Source of the DNA: Pseudomonas sp. GR 6-02
Lineage (GTDB): Bacteria; Pseudomonadota; Gammaproteobacteria; Pseudomonadales; Pseudomonadaceae
Direction of reading: 5' to 3'
Length of the DNA: 64,000 nt
Assembly (NCBI RefSeq): GCF_001655615.1
Contig: NZ_CP011567.1
Location: 5,403,001-5,467,000, forward strand
Position numbers and translations under genes: made by a program. Position 1 is the first letter of the stretch, and the number at the start of each line of letters is the position of its first letter. This document shows positions 29,221 through 40,914 of this stretch, piece by piece. Below the pieces are notes generated by a model, which was not told the origin of the DNA, made no database searches, and saw only the letters and a list, made by a program, of their open reading frames with translations.

Positions 29221-29310
29221 CTCGGGCGCCCTAAGCTAGCCGTTGATCCGCTTGGGCACCCGAGAATTCTGGCTATGAGGCGGATAGACGGGCGCGACTC
29301 AAGGTCGCGC
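29221..29310 (-). promoter_or_regulatory. Two hairpins in the hisG-hisD gap
   Basis: CTCGGGCGCCC (29221-29231) pairs with GGGCACCCGAG (29254-29264), and GCGCGAC pairs with GTCGCGC at 29292-29310. Neither has a T-run, so they may affect mRNA stability or partial attenuation rather than termination. Confidence 0.4.
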
Positions 29311-29317
29311 AGGTGAA

Positions 29318-29953
29318 TCAGCCGCGGTGTCGAGACTCCACTGCCTTGCGCAGGGTGTCGATCAACGCCTGGATACGGGCATGCTGCATTTTCATCGACG
29401 CCTTGTTGACGATCAGACGGGAGCTGATGGCAGCGATGAAATCCTGTGGCTCCAGGCCATTGGCCCGCAGCGTGTTACCGGTGTCGACCACGTCGATGAT
29501 CTTGTCCGCCAGGCCGATCAGCGGCGCCAGTTCCATCGAGCCGTAGAGCTTGATGATGTCGACCTGACGACCCTGTTCGGCATAGTAGCGCTTGGCGACG
29601 TTGACGAACTTGGTGGCAATGCGCAGACGGCCCTTGGGCTCGACTGCGCCGACTTTACCGGCCGTCATCAGTTTGCACTGGGCGATTTGCAGGTCCAGCG
29701 GTTCGTACAGACCCTGGCCGCCGTATTCCATCAGCACGTCTTTACCGGCGACGCCCAGATCGGCGGCACCATGCTCGACATAGGTCGGCACATCGGTGGC
29801 ACGCACGATCAGCAAGCGCACATCGGCCTGGGTCGTGGGGATGATCAGCTTGCGGCTCTTGTCCGGATTCTCGGTCGGCACGATGCCCGCTTCAGCCAGA
29901 AGCGGCAGGGTGTCGTCAAGGATGCGGCCCTTGGACAGTGCGATAGTCAACAT
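29318..29953 (-). CDS. hisG: ATP phosphoribosyltransferase, short form
   Basis: 211 residues, the short HisG that lacks the C-terminal regulatory domain and therefore needs HisZ, which is not in this window. [18 protein letters not shown] and [14 protein letters not shown] are the typical PRPP and ATP sites. It catalyses the first step of histidine synthesis. It lies downstream of murA with a 126-bp gap. Confidence 0.96.
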   Translation of the reverse strand: MLTIALSKGRILDDTLPLLAEAGIVPTENPDKSRKLIIPTTQADVRLLIVRATDVPTYVEHGAADLGVAGKDVLMEYGGQGLYEPLDLQIAQCKLMTAGKVGAVEPKGRLRIATKFVNVAKRYYAEQGRQVDIIKLYGSMELAPLIGLADKIIDVVDTGNTLRANGLEPQDFIAAISSRLIVNKASMKMQHARIQALIDTLRKAVESRHRG

Positions 29954-30079
29954 GGGAAACGTCAGTCCTTATCAAGGTACTCATGCCCGGTCGCAAACGG
30001 CGCCGGACACACATCGAGCCGGAAACCGGCTCGACTTCAACAAATCAACGGACGCGTCCCTGCGCCCATGCAGCAGAAA

Positions 30080-31607
<1,528 letters not shown>

Positions 31608-31653
31608 GCTCAACCTCAATCGGCGCCCTGTGCGCGCGGGTCGGACATCATAC

Positions 31654-31706
31654 AAAAAAGCCCCGCGCCTGCGAACCCCGCGAAGCAGGACTCTGACGGG
31701 GGGCTT
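31654..31706 (-). terminator. Compound terminator after mlaB
   Basis: AAGCCCC (31658-31664) pairs with GGGGCTT (31700-31706) around an inner CCTGC/GCAGG stem, with a run of six A (T on the minus strand) at 31654-31659. It ends the mla operon before ibaG. Confidence 0.7.
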
Positions 31707-31721
31707 CTTTATAGATGCGGT

Positions 31722-32027
31722 TCAGGGGTGCGCCAACAGCTCGGTCAATTCGCTGACCTGAGCGATTTTGCGCATGTCTTCGGGCATCGCGCGAATGCTC
31801 ACGGCCTTGCCGGCCACCTGGGCATCGCGCATGAAGCACAGCAGCAGCGACAAGCCGACACTGCTGGACTTCTCCACTGCGGAGCAATCGACCACCAGCG
31901 CAGGCGCCTTGCTGGACTTGATCAGTACCTGCCCCTGCTTGCGCAAGTTCGGGCCGGTCCGGTAATCCAGCACACCGCTGAGCAGCAGCTCGCCGGTTTC
32001 GCTCATGCGAATGGCCGACTCACTCAT
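31722..32027 (-). CDS. mlaB: STAS-domain protein MlaB
   Basis: 101 residues from ATG 32027, which overlaps the mlaC stop by four bases. It is a single STAS domain with LVVDCSAVEKSSSVGLSLLL; the Ser cluster is the usual phosphorylation-type site. MlaB binds MlaF and supports the MlaFEDB phospholipid transporter. It is the last gene of the mla operon. Confidence 0.88.
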   Translation of the reverse strand: MSESAIRMSETGELLLSGVLDYRTGPNLRKQGQVLIKSSKAPALVVDCSAVEKSSSVGLSLLLCFMRDAQVAGKAVSIRAMPEDMRKIAQVSELTELLAHP

Positions 32028-32677
32028 TGGGCTTTCTTCTCGACAGCTTTTTCGGTGTTTTCCTTGGCTTTGGCGACTTCCCCGGCCCAACCATTGATGG
32101 TCTTGTCCAGGTCGTTGCCATTGCGCTGCATCGCATCAGCGAACTGATCGCGGAATAGCTTGCCGATATTGATGCCGTTGATGATGACGTTACGCAGCTT
32201 CCATTCGCCGTTGATCTTTTCGAGTGTGTAAGACACGGGATAGATCGCGCCGCTGCTGCCTTTGACCGTCATGCCAACGCTGGTACGGTCTCCCGATTCA
32301 TCCTTGGCAGGCTCAACAGTAATGCCCTGGTTGTTGTATTCGAGCAATGCGTTGCCATAAAACTGGAACAGACCTTTTTTGAAGTTTTCTTCAAACGTCT
32401 TCATTTGCTCGGGCGTTGCTTTGCGCGAGTATTTGACGGTCATGATGCTTTTGGAAATGCCCTCGGCATCCACCACAGGACCGACGATGGTGTTCAACGC
32501 CGTATAAAAGTCTTGTGGATCCTGCTTGTACTTCTCTTTATTGGCCGACAGGTCGGCGAGCATCCGGGTCGTGGTGTCCTGAACCAGATCGTGCGCCGAC
32601 TGCGCCGCGATGGCGTTAGCCATCAACGGCAAGGCTGCGAGCAATATCAACAGGCCACGTCGCAAGATAGAGATCAT
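32024..32677 (-). CDS. mlaC: Phospholipid-binding protein MlaC
   Basis: 217 residues from ATG 32677, with AGGAG eight bases upstream; an in-frame ATG at 32692 overlaps the mlaD end and has no ribosome site. The signal peptide is hydrophobic with a QAH/AAQ-type end near residue 25. MlaC carries phospholipids through the periplasm between MlaA and MlaD. Confidence 0.94.
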   Translation of the reverse strand: MISILRRGLLILLAALPLMANAIAAQSAHDLVQDTTTRMLADLSANKEKYKQDPQDFYTALNTIVGPVVDAEGISKSIMTVKYSRKATPEQMKTFEENFKKGLFQFYGNALLEYNNQGITVEPAKDESGDRTSVGMTVKGSSGAIYPVSYTLEKINGEWKLRNVIINGINIGKLFRDQFADAMQRNGNDLDKTINGWAGEVAKAKENTEKAVEKKAQ

Positions 32678-32688
32678 TGAAAAGCTCC

Positions 32689-33156
32689 TCATTTGGCGTC
32701 TTTGCTAACGGTATTGAGCAGAAATTTACCGATCAGGTCCTCGAGCACCAGCGACGACTGCGTGTCGTGGATGGTTCCACCATCCTTGAGCAGGGCTTGT
32801 TCCCCACCCACACTGATACCGATGTATTTCTCACCCAACAGGCCAGCGGTCAGGATAGATGCAGTGGAGTCAGTCGGCAGGTTATCTACGCGCTTTTCCA
32901 GTTGCATGGTCACCCGACCGGTGAAGCTGTCGCGATCCAGATCGATCGCAGTGACCTTGCCAATGGTCACACCGGCCATGGTCACTTTAGCTCTGACAGT
33001 CAAACCGGCGATATTATCGAAATATGCATAAAGTTTATAAGTATCGGTGCTCGGGCTCGGGGACAGGCCACTGACCCGCAACGCAAGCAACAGCAAAGCC
33101 AGGATGCCAGCCAGCAAGAAAAGGCCGACACCGATTTCCAGGGTGCGGTTTTGCAT
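32689..33156 (-). CDS. mlaD: MCE-domain protein MlaD
   Basis: 155 residues. One membrane anchor (about 8-28) and one MCE domain (from about 40, KLYAYFDNIAGL) are present. MlaD forms a hexameric ring on MlaE that passes phospholipid. Its ATG overlaps the mlaE stop by one base. Confidence 0.95.
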   Translation of the reverse strand: MQNRTLEIGVGLFLLAGILALLLLALRVSGLSPSPSTDTYKLYAYFDNIAGLTVRAKVTMAGVTIGKVTAIDLDRDSFTGRVTMQLEKRVDNLPTDSTASILTAGLLGEKYIGISVGGEQALLKDGGTIHDTQSSLVLEDLIGKFLLNTVSKDAK

Positions 33157-33953
33157 CAGAAATCTCCAAACATCAAGGCGGTCAGAATAAAGTCCAGGCC
33201 GAGTACCGCCAAAGAGGCGTACACCACGGTCTTGGTAGTGGCACGACTGATCCCCTCGGAAGTGGGCTCGCAGTCATAGCCTTGGAATACGGCGATCCAG
33301 GTCACGACGAAGGCAAAAACGATGCTTTTGATAATGCCGTTCAGCACATCGTCGACAAACGTCACGCTGTTTTGCATGTTCGACCAGTAGGAGCCTTCAT
33401 AGACACCCAGCCAGTCGACGGCCACCCACGAACCGCCCCAGATACCCACCACGCTGAAAATCATTGCCAGCACCGGCAGGGAAATGAAGCCGGCCCACAG
33501 GCGCGGAGCAATAATGTACTTGAGCGGGTCAACCCCGATCATTTCCAGACTGGACAGTTGCTCGGTGGATTTCATGTTGCCGATTTCGGCGGTCAGCGCC
33601 GAACCCGCACGCCCGGCGAACAGCAAGGCCGTGACGACCGGCCCCAGTTCACGCAGCAGTGTCAGCGCAACCATCTGCCCGACAGCCTGCTCCGAGCCAT
33701 AGCTGGACAGGATATTGAAGCCCTGCAGCGCCAGCACCATACCGATGAACACCCCGGAGACCACGATGATCACCAGGGACATCACGCCAACCGAATGCAG
33801 TTGCTTGACCAGCAGGCCAAAACTGCCGCCGATGCCACCGCGACCGAGCAAGGCATGAAACAGGAACAGCGCCGAACGCCCGAATACCGCCAGCACATCG
33901 ATGCCGGCGTGGCCGAAACGGCGCACTCTTTCTATTAATGAAATCTTGCGCAT
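33156..33953 (-). CDS. mlaE: ABC transporter permease MlaE
   Basis: 265 residues, about five hydrophobic segments, with [20 protein letters not shown] typical of the family. It is the membrane part of the MlaFEDB transporter. Both ends overlap neighbouring genes by one base, supporting translation coupling. Confidence 0.96.
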   Translation of the reverse strand: MRKISLIERVRRFGHAGIDVLAVFGRSALFLFHALLGRGGIGGSFGLLVKQLHSVGVMSLVIIVVSGVFIGMVLALQGFNILSSYGSEQAVGQMVALTLLRELGPVVTALLFAGRAGSALTAEIGNMKSTEQLSSLEMIGVDPLKYIIAPRLWAGFISLPVLAMIFSVVGIWGGSWVAVDWLGVYEGSYWSNMQNSVTFVDDVLNGIIKSIVFAFVVTWIAVFQGYDCEPTSEGISRATTKTVVYASLAVLGLDFILTALMFGDF

Positions 33954-34762
33954 CAGCGCTTCCCCAGAAGATCTGCGCGGTAATCCGTCGCTGGAAAGTG
34001 GTATGCGACCGGGCCGTCGGGTTCACCAGTCATGAACTGGCGAATCCGTGGTTCCTGCGAAGTCATCAATTCCTTGGGTGTGCCCTGCCCCAACACTTGC
34101 CCGTCACCCACCACAATGATGTAGTCGGCGATGCTCGCGGTCTCGGCCAGATCGTGGGAGACCACGATGCTGGTGATGCCCAGCGCATCGTTGAGCAGGC
34201 GGATCAGGCGCACCAGCACGCCCATGGCGATCGGGTCCTGGCCGACAAAAGGCTCGTCGTACATGAGAATTTGCGGATCGAGGGCAATCGCCCGGGCCAG
34301 CGCGACTCGACGCTTCATACCGCCGGACAATTCGTCAGGCATCAGGTCAATGGCGCCACGCAAGCCCACGGCCTGCAATTTGAGCAGGACAATATCGCGA
34401 ATCATCTCTTCCGGCAGTGTGGTATGAACACGCAGCGGAAAGGCGACGTTCTCGAATACATCGAGATCGGTAAACAACGCGCCGCTCTGAAACAGCACGC
34501 CCATGTGCTTGCGCGCATCGAACAAATCGCTGCGCGACAACGTCGGCAGGTTCTGGCCATTGACCCAGACTTCGCCGCTGGTGGGGCGCAATTGGGCCCC
34601 CATCAACCGCAACAGCGTGGTCTTGCCACACCCGGAAGGCCCCATGATGCCGGTGACCTTGCCGCGTGGTATGCGGATATCGATGTTATTGAAAATGCTG
34701 CGCGCACCGCGCTTGAAGGTCAGTCCCTTCAGCTCGACCGCGTAGGCGTTATCGGCACTCAT
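33953..34762 (-). CDS. mlaF: ABC transporter ATPase MlaF
   Basis: 269 residues. Walker [12 protein letters not shown], signature [14 protein letters not shown] and Walker [14 protein letters not shown] are intact. It powers the phospholipid transporter. It is the first gene of mlaFEDCB and is divergent from kdsD. Confidence 0.96.
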   Translation of the reverse strand: MSADNAYAVELKGLTFKRGARSIFNNIDIRIPRGKVTGIMGPSGCGKTTLLRLMGAQLRPTSGEVWVNGQNLPTLSRSDLFDARKHMGVLFQSGALFTDLDVFENVAFPLRVHTTLPEEMIRDIVLLKLQAVGLRGAIDLMPDELSGGMKRRVALARAIALDPQILMYDEPFVGQDPIAMGVLVRLIRLLNDALGITSIVVSHDLAETASIADYIIVVGDGQVLGQGTPKELMTSQEPRIRQFMTGEPDGPVAYHFPATDYRADLLGKR

Positions 34763-34851
34763 CTAAACTCCTTGCGATGCAGCCTCTCACTCGGACGCCT
34801 GGCTTTCTGACGAAAGCACATACCTTCCCGGGCAGGCCGAACTGGCGGCGA

Positions 34852-34881
34852 ACTATATCACTGCAAATGCCAAGCGCCCAA
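34852..34881 (-). promoter_or_regulatory. mla operon promoter candidate
   Basis: On the minus strand -35 TTGGGC and -10 TATAGT are separated by 18 bases, about 90 bp upstream of the mlaF start. Confidence 0.5.
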
Positions 34882-34998
34882 GGCCCAAGCCGGGCACGTT
34901 CAGCAACATGACCACCTGAAATCATCTATTTAGAGGGTCTCGGTAACAAGGAATGACAAACCGCGACGAACTTGCGTGAGGGTTTTGATCATTACCGT

Positions 34999-35004
34999 TA
35001 TAAT
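34999..35004 (+). promoter_or_regulatory. kdsD -10 element
   Basis: TATAAT is present 35 bases before the chosen kdsD ATG. No -35 at standard spacing is obvious. It lies inside a longer open frame, which argues that the first start (GTG 34976) is not used. Confidence 0.55.
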
Positions 35005-35038
35005 CGCCGCCTTTTCATCAGGCTATACGATTTCTGAC

Positions 35039-36013
35039 ATGAGCCAATCCAGCGACCTGATTCAATCTGCACAACGCACCATCCGTCTCGAACTGGAAGC
35101 CGTGCAAGGCTTGTTACCCCATATCGACGCGGATTTCGTACGCGCTTGCGAGATGATTCTGGCCAGCAAAGGCCGCGTAGTCGTGGTCGGCATGGGCAAA
35201 TCGGGGCACATCGGCAACAAGATTGCCGCCACCCTGGCCAGCACCGGCACCACGGCGTTCTTCGTGCATCCAGCCGAAGCCAGCCACGGCGACATGGGTA
35301 TGATCACGCGTGACGACATCATCCTGGCACTGTCGAACTCCGGTTCCACCAATGAAATCGTTACCCTGCTGCCACTGATCAAGCGCCTGGGCATCAAATT
35401 GATCAGCGTCACCGGCAATCCCGACTCGGCACTGGCCAAGGCTGCCGAGGTCAACCTCAACGTTCACGTCGAGCACGAAGCCTGCCCGCTGAACCTGGCG
35501 CCAACCTCATCGACCACCGCCGCTCTGGTGATGGGCGATGCCCTGGCGGTGGCGCTGCTGGAAGCCCGCGGTTTTACCGCTGAAGATTTCGCCTTTTCCC
35601 ACCCAGGCGGCGCACTTGGTCGACGCCTGCTGTTGAAAGTGGAAAACGTCATGCACGCCGGGCAAGAGCTGCCGCAGGTTCAGCGCGGCACCCTGCTCAA
35701 GGACGCATTGATGGAAATGACCCGCAAGGGCCTGGGCATGACCGTGATTCTGGAAGCCAACGGTAAACTTGCCGGGATCTTCACCGACGGCGATCTGCGT
35801 CGCACCCTGGACCGCAGCATCGACATCCACAGCGCCACCATCGAGCAGGTGATGACCGCCCACGGCAAGACCGCACGTGCCGAGATGCTGGCTGCCGAGG
35901 CGTTGAAAATCATGGAAGACCACAAGATCAATGCACTGGTCGTTGTCGACAGCGAAGACCGCCCGGTCGGCGCCCTGAACATGCACGATTTGCTGCGCGC
36001 TGGAGTAATGTAA
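35039..36013 (+). CDS. kdsD: Arabinose-5-phosphate isomerase KdsD
   Basis: 324 residues from ATG 35039. The SIS domain (VGMGKSGHIGNKIAATLAST) is followed by two CBS domains (from about 205). It makes arabinose 5-phosphate for Kdo synthesis. The longer frame from GTG 34976 was rejected because a TATAAT lies within it. The last base overlaps the kdsC start. Confidence 0.95.
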   Translation: MSQSSDLIQSAQRTIRLELEAVQGLLPHIDADFVRACEMILASKGRVVVVGMGKSGHIGNKIAATLASTGTTAFFVHPAEASHGDMGMITRDDIILALSNSGSTNEIVTLLPLIKRLGIKLISVTGNPDSALAKAAEVNLNVHVEHEACPLNLAPTSSTTAALVMGDALAVALLEARGFTAEDFAFSHPGGALGRRLLLKVENVMHAGQELPQVQRGTLLKDALMEMTRKGLGMTVILEANGKLAGIFTDGDLRRTLDRSIDIHSATIEQVMTAHGKTARAEMLAAEALKIMEDHKINALVVVDSEDRPVGALNMHDLLRAGVM

Positions 36014-36537
36014 TGAGCACGGACCTGCTGCAACGCGGCAAACAGATCAAACTGGCGGTATTCGACGTCGACGGCGTGCTGACCGACGGGCGCCTGTACT
36101 TCCTCGAAGACGGCAGCGAATTCAAGACTTTCAACACCCTCGACGGCCAAGGCATCAAGATGTTGATGGCAGCCGGCGTGCAGACCGCTATCATCAGCGG
36201 ACGCAAGACCCCGGTGGTCGAACGACGAGCCAGGAACCTCGGCATTCCACACCTGTACCAGGGTCGCGAAGACAAACTGGTGGTGCTCGACGAGCTCCTT
36301 GCCCAACTCAACCTGAACTATGAACAAGTGGCGTACCTCGGCGACGACCTGCCGGACCTGCCGGTGATTCGCCGCGTCGGTCTGGGCATGGCCGTGGCCA
36401 ACGCCGCCAGCTTCGTGCGCGAACACGCCCACGGTATCACCCAGGCCCGTGGCGGCGAGGGTGCCGCGCGCGAATTCTGCGAATTGATCCTGCGCGCCCA
36501 GGGCCGCCTCGATGCGGCCAACGCCGCGTACCTGTGA
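36013..36537 (+). CDS. kdsC: Kdo-8-phosphate phosphatase KdsC
   Basis: 174 residues, HAD family. FDVDGVLTDGRLYF holds the nucleophile Asp pair, and GDDLPDLPVI the metal Asp residues. It dephosphorylates Kdo 8-phosphate. Its start overlaps the kdsD stop by one base. Confidence 0.95.
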   Translation: MSTDLLQRGKQIKLAVFDVDGVLTDGRLYFLEDGSEFKTFNTLDGQGIKMLMAAGVQTAIISGRKTPVVERRARNLGIPHLYQGREDKLVVLDELLAQLNLNYEQVAYLGDDLPDLPVIRRVGLGMAVANAASFVREHAHGITQARGGEGAAREFCELILRAQGRLDAANAAYL

Positions 36538-36544
36538 GCCCATC

Positions 36545-37117
36545 ATGCTGAGCAAAAAGATTCGCAACATCCTGATATTCGGTTGCATCGCGGCGCTATT
36601 CGCTGCGGTCGGCTATTGGAACATCAGCCCGGAACGCTTCCTCGACAAGCCAGTGGCGCATGTCGATGAAGCCATGATCGACTATTACGCAACCAACGCC
36701 CACAGCGTGCAGTACCTGCCGGACGGCAAACTGCAGTATGAAATGACGTCCGACAAGGTCGAACACCTGAAGGCGACGGAAGTGACGTTGCTGTCCAACC
36801 CTGACCTGAACATGTTTCGTGGCACCGAATTCCCTTGGCACGTCCAGAGCGAACGCGGCGAAGTCAACCCGGACGGCACCCAGGTCGAGCTGATCGACTC
36901 GGTACGTATCACGCGTTTCGACGAAAAAAACCGTAAAACCCTGATTACCACCACCCGTATGACAGTGTTCCCGCAGCAGCAATATGCGCAGACCGATCAA
37001 CCCGTTAGAATCGACGGCGCCGGCGGTGTATCGACAGGCAACGGAATGAAAGCGTACTTGAAAGAAAGCAGGATACACCTGCTATCGAACGTAAGAGGAC
37101 AGTATGAGGCTCGTTAA
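36545..37117 (+). CDS. lptC: LPS export protein LptC
   Basis: 190 residues from ATG 36545; a longer frame starts inside kdsC. One N-terminal membrane helix (about 8-25) precedes the OstA/LptC-type beta-jellyroll (YLPDGKLQYEMTSDKVEHL). LptC links the LptBFG transporter to the periplasmic LptA bridge. lptA starts before its stop, a 14-base overlap. Confidence 0.92.
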   Translation: MLSKKIRNILIFGCIAALFAAVGYWNISPERFLDKPVAHVDEAMIDYYATNAHSVQYLPDGKLQYEMTSDKVEHLKATEVTLLSNPDLNMFRGTEFPWHVQSERGEVNPDGTQVELIDSVRITRFDEKNRKTLITTTRMTVFPQQQYAQTDQPVRIDGAGGVSTGNGMKAYLKESRIHLLSNVRGQYEAR

Positions 37118-37649
37118 AACCCTCCCTATTTTGCTCAGTCTGAGCGCAGCACTGGGAAGCGTGAGCGCCTGGGCTCTGCCGACCGATCAAGCGCAGCCTA
37201 TCCGCATCCAGGCCGACGACGCCCAACTGGACGACAAGAACGGTGTTGCCACCTATAAAGGTGATGTGATCATCACTCAGGGCTCGATGATCGTTAAGGG
37301 CAACACCGTGACCATCACCCGCACGCCAACAGGCGAGATCGATGTGGTGACCTCGGTGGGCAACCTCGCCTACTTCGAGCAACTGCAGACCGCTGGCGAC
37401 ACCAAGCCTGTTCAGGGCTGGGGCGTAACCATCCAGTACCACGCAGCGCAAAACCGCGTCGTACTGATCGACAAGGCCAAAGTTGTCGACAAGGACAACA
37501 ACGTCACCCAGGGCGAAAAAATCGTCTATGACACGATCAAGAAACTCGCCAGCGCCGGTCGAGCCACGGGCAGCAAGGTCACCGAGACACGTCCGCGTAT
37601 CGACATGGTGATCCAGCCGAAGAAGAAAACCGACGAGAAAACCCAGTAA
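37104..37649 (+). CDS. lptA: LPS transport periplasmic protein LptA
   Basis: 181 residues. A signal peptide (about 1-23, ending SAWA) precedes the jellyroll ([19 protein letters not shown]). LptA forms the periplasmic bridge that carries LPS. It overlaps lptC by 14 bases and lptB by one. Confidence 0.95.
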   Translation: MRLVKTLPILLSLSAALGSVSAWALPTDQAQPIRIQADDAQLDDKNGVATYKGDVIITQGSMIVKGNTVTITRTPTGEIDVVTSVGNLAYFEQLQTAGDTKPVQGWGVTIQYHAAQNRVVLIDKAKVVDKDNNVTQGEKIVYDTIKKLASAGRATGSKVTETRPRIDMVIQPKKKTDEKTQ

Positions 37650-38374
37650 TGGCAACTCTGAAAGCTCAGCATCTGGCCAAGAGCTACAAGAGCCGCCAGG
37701 TCGTGCGTGACGTCAGCCTGTCCATCGACAGCGGCCAGATCGTCGGCCTGCTTGGCCCCAACGGCGCCGGCAAAACCACCTGTTTTTACATGATCGTGGG
37801 TCTGGTACAGGCCGATCAGGGTCGCGTACTGATCGATGACCTGGACGTCAGCCACCAGCCAATGCACGGTCGCGCGAAGGCCGGTATCGGCTATCTTCCG
37901 CAAGAAGCGTCGATCTTCCGCAAGCTGTCGGTGACCGACAATATCATGGCCATCCTCGAGACCCGCAAGGAGCTCGACAAGGCCGGTCGCCGCAAAGAGC
38001 TGGAAAGCCTGCTGCAGGAATTTCACATCCACCACATTCGTGACAGCCTTGGCATGAGCCTGTCCGGTGGTGAACGCCGTCGGGTGGAAATCGCCCGGGC
38101 ACTGGCCACCAACCCGAAATTCATCCTCCTCGACGAACCCTTCGCCGGCGTGGACCCGATCTCGGTGGGCGACATCAAGCAGATCATCCACCACCTCAAG
38201 GCCAAAGGCATTGGCGTGCTGATCACTGACCACAACGTCCGTGAAACCCTGGACATCTGCGAAACCGCCTACATCGTCAACGATGGCCAGCTGATCGCTG
38301 AAGGCGACTCCGCCACCATCCTGGCCAACGAACTGGTCAAGGAAGTGTATCTGGGCCATGAGTTCCGCCTGTAA
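37649..38374 (+). CDS. lptB: LPS export ABC transporter ATPase LptB
   Basis: 241 residues. Walker [12 protein letters not shown], signature [14 protein letters not shown] and Walker [13 protein letters not shown] are intact. It drives LPS extraction from the inner membrane with LptFG. rpoN follows after 184 bp. Confidence 0.97.
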   Translation: MATLKAQHLAKSYKSRQVVRDVSLSIDSGQIVGLLGPNGAGKTTCFYMIVGLVQADQGRVLIDDLDVSHQPMHGRAKAGIGYLPQEASIFRKLSVTDNIMAILETRKELDKAGRRKELESLLQEFHIHHIRDSLGMSLSGGERRRVEIARALATNPKFILLDEPFAGVDPISVGDIKQIIHHLKAKGIGVLITDHNVRETLDICETAYIVNDGQLIAEGDSATILANELVKEVYLGHEFRL

Positions 38375-38412
38375 GCGCTGAGGTGCCTGGCCAGTCGCCT
38401 TGGTGCTCATAT

Positions 38413-38439
38413 CAATAAAAAATCAATAGTTTTTTATTG
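38413..38439. promoter_or_regulatory. A/T-rich hairpin in the lptB-rpoN gap
   Basis: CAATAAAAAA and TTTTTTATTG form a 10-bp inverted repeat around TCAATAG. It could be a weak lptB terminator or an A/T-rich upstream element of the rpoN promoter about 40 bp further on. Confidence 0.45.
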
Positions 38440-38475
38440 TTACAGCGCTCTAGGCAAACACTTCAGTTTCAGGCA

Positions 38476-38481
38476 TATAAT
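38476..38481 (+). promoter_or_regulatory. rpoN -10 element
   Basis: TATAAT about 78 bp before the rpoN start, preceded by A/T-rich DNA. A -35 of good quality was not found. Confidence 0.45.
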
Positions 38482-38558
38482 TTGCTTATGTTTGGCGCTT
38501 CGGCGCCCTGTAGTGGATGGCGCATGTGCGCCGGCGAATAAGGTGTTAAGCCCCTGCC

Positions 38559-40052
38559 ATGAAACCATCGCTAGTCTTGAGAATGGGCCAGCAGCTGACG
38601 ATGACACCGCAGCTGCAACAGGCCATCCGCCTGCTCCAATTGTCGACCCTGGACCTGCAACAGGAAATCCAGGAGGCCCTGGAGTCCAATCCGATGCTCG
38701 AACGCCAGGAAGAAGGCGACGACTTCGATAACGCAGACCCCTTGGCCGACAAAGCCGAACAGCAACCCAACACCGACATTCAGGAACCCTCCTACCAGGA
38801 AACCGCCCCGACGGTGGATAACCTTGAGGAAGGCGACTGGAACGAGCGCATTCCCAACGAATTGCCTGTCGATACCGCCTGGGAAGACGTCTACCAGACC
38901 AGCGCCAGCAGCCTGCCGAGCAACGATGACGACGAGTGGGATTTCACCACCCGTACTTCGGCCGGTGAAAGCCTGCAAAGCCATTTGCTCTGGCAACTGA
39001 ACCTGGCACCGATGTCCGACACCGATCGCCTGATCGCCGTGACCCTGATCGACTGCATCAACAATCAGGGCTATCTGGACGAAACCCTCGAGGAAATCCT
39101 CGAGGCCTTCGATCCGGAACTGGACATCGAACTGGACGAAATCGAAGCCGTCCTGCACCGCATCCAGCAATTCGAGCCCGCCGGTATCGGCGCCCGCAAC
39201 CTCGGTGAATGCCTGCTGCTGCAACTGCGCCAACTGCCCGCCAAGACCCCTTGGCTGACCGAGGCCAAGCGCCTGGTCACCGATTACATCGACCTGCTCG
39301 GCAGCCGCGACTACAGCCAGCTGATGCGCCGCATGAAGCTCAAGGAAGATGAACTGCGCCAGGTGATCGAACTGGTCCAGAGCCTCAACCCGCGCCCGGG
39401 TTCGCAAATCGAGTCCACCGAAGCCGAATACGTCGTTCCCGACGTGATCGTGCGCAAGGACAACGAGCGCTGGCTGGTGGAACTGAACCAGGAGTCGGTG
39501 CCGCGCCTGCGGGTCAACGCCCAATACGCCGGCTTCGTACGCCGCGCCGATACCAGCGCTGACAACACCTTCATGCGTAATCAGTTGCAGGAGGCTCGCT
39601 GGTTCATCAAGAGCCTGCAAAGCCGCAACGAAACCCTGATGAAAGTGGCCACCCAGATCGTCGAGCATCAACGCGGCTTCCTGGAGTACGGCGACGAGGC
39701 CATGAAACCACTGGTGCTGCATGACATCGCCGAAGCGGTGGGCATGCACGAATCGACGATTTCACGGGTGACCACGCAAAAATTCATGCATACCCCACGG
39801 GGCATCTATGAACTGAAATACTTTTTTTCCAGCCACGTCAGCACCTCCGAAGGCGGTGAATGCTCGTCTACGGCGATCCGCGCGATCATCAAAAAACTGG
39901 TTGCCGCGGAAAATCAGAAAAAGCCGTTGAGTGACAGCAAGATCGCTGGTTTACTGGAGGCACAAGGCATTCAGGTGGCTCGCCGCACCGTCGCCAAGTA
40001 CCGCGAATCCCTGGGAATCGCGCCTTCGAGCGAACGCAAGCGGTTGATGTAG
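38559..40052 (+). CDS. rpoN: RNA polymerase sigma-54 factor
   Basis: 497 residues. The Gln/Leu-rich activator-interacting region I is at the start ([20 protein letters not shown]), an acidic region II follows, then a core-binding region, a helix-turn-helix ([15 protein letters not shown]) and the C-terminal RpoN box [10 protein letters not shown]. It directs transcription of nitrogen, motility and other enhancer-dependent genes. hpf, ptsN, rapZ and ptsO follow in the conserved order. Confidence 0.98.
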   Translation: MKPSLVLRMGQQLTMTPQLQQAIRLLQLSTLDLQQEIQEALESNPMLERQEEGDDFDNADPLADKAEQQPNTDIQEPSYQETAPTVDNLEEGDWNERIPNELPVDTAWEDVYQTSASSLPSNDDDEWDFTTRTSAGESLQSHLLWQLNLAPMSDTDRLIAVTLIDCINNQGYLDETLEEILEAFDPELDIELDEIEAVLHRIQQFEPAGIGARNLGECLLLQLRQLPAKTPWLTEAKRLVTDYIDLLGSRDYSQLMRRMKLKEDELRQVIELVQSLNPRPGSQIESTEAEYVVPDVIVRKDNERWLVELNQESVPRLRVNAQYAGFVRRADTSADNTFMRNQLQEARWFIKSLQSRNETLMKVATQIVEHQRGFLEYGDEAMKPLVLHDIAEAVGMHESTISRVTTQKFMHTPRGIYELKYFFSSHVSTSEGGECSSTAIRAIIKKLVAAENQKKPLSDSKIAGLLEAQGIQVARRTVAKYRESLGIAPSSERKRLM

Positions 40053-40126
40053 AGCCACGCCACAGCGTTCCAGTGGTAGATCATCGGATCTACCGCTTTA
40101 TGCACTGGCAACGAAGGAGAAGCTGT

Positions 40127-40435
40127 ATGCAAGTCAACATCAGTGGACACCAACTGGAAGTGACCGAACCTCTTCGCACCTACATCGGCGAAAAACTCGA
40201 ACGATTAGAGAGGCATTTCGACAAGATCACCAACGTGCAGGTCACGATGACGGTCGAGAAGCTCAAGCAGAAAATCGAAGCCACGCTGCATATTCCCGGC
40301 AATGAGGTGGTCGCTAACGCGGAACATACCGATATGTACGCAGCGATCGACGCACTGACCGACAAGCTGGATAAACAACTCAAAAAGCATAAGGAAAAGA
40401 CCCAGAGCCTCCTCCAGGGCGCGACCGGTCGTTAA
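40127..40435 (+). CDS. hpf: Ribosome hibernation promoting factor, short form
   Basis: 102 residues from ATG 40127, with AAGGAG upstream; a longer frame starts at 40073. NISGHQLEVTEPLRTYI and the basic C-terminal end mark the short HPF. It binds idle ribosomes in stationary phase. Confidence 0.93.
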   Translation: MQVNISGHQLEVTEPLRTYIGEKLERLERHFDKITNVQVTMTVEKLKQKIEATLHIPGNEVVANAEHTDMYAAIDALTDKLDKQLKKHKEKTQSLLQGATGR

Positions 40436-40447
40436 CACTCCCAACCC

Positions 40448-40912
40448 ATGATCCGACTTGAAAGCATCCTGACCCCCGGCCGTTCCCTGGTGAACGTGCC
40501 GGGCGGCAGTAAAAAGAAAGCCCTCGAGCAAATTGCCAACCTCATCCATCGCGAAGTGCCGGATCTGGCCATGCAGGATGTCTTCGAGAGTCTGGTCGCC
40601 CGTGAAAAACTCGGTTCCACCGGCTTTGGCAACGGTATCGCCATCCCCCACTGCCGTCTCAAGGGCTGCGGATCGCCCATCAGTGCCTTGATGCACCTGG
40701 ATGCACCCATCGATTTCGACGCCATCGACGGTGCCCCGGTTGACCTGCTGTTTGTACTGCTGGTCCCCGAAGCCGCCACCGATGCGCACCTGGAGTTGCT
40801 GCGCCAGATCGCCAGCATGCTTGATCGCAAGGAAGTGCGTGAAAAACTGCGCAGCGCCCCGAGCAACGAAGCCTTGTATCAGGTTGTCCTGGACGAGCAA
40901 AACGGTCACTAA
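40448..40912 (+). CDS. ptsN: Nitrogen PTS enzyme IIA
   Basis: 154 residues. The PTS EIIA-2 fold holds the phosphorylatable His in [11 protein letters not shown]. PtsN is a regulatory phosphoprotein acting on potassium uptake and other targets, not a sugar transporter. It sits 12 bases after hpf and two bases before rapZ. Confidence 0.95.
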   Translation: MIRLESILTPGRSLVNVPGGSKKKALEQIANLIHREVPDLAMQDVFESLVAREKLGSTGFGNGIAIPHCRLKGCGSPISALMHLDAPIDFDAIDGAPVDLLFVLLVPEAATDAHLELLRQIASMLDRKEVREKLRSAPSNEALYQVVLDEQNGH

Positions 40913-40914
40913 TC

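Noticed and set aside
34976..35038. A 21-codon N-terminal extension of kdsD from GTG 34976
   Set aside because: A TATAAT promoter element lies within it, and KdsD proteins normally begin near the chosen ATG.
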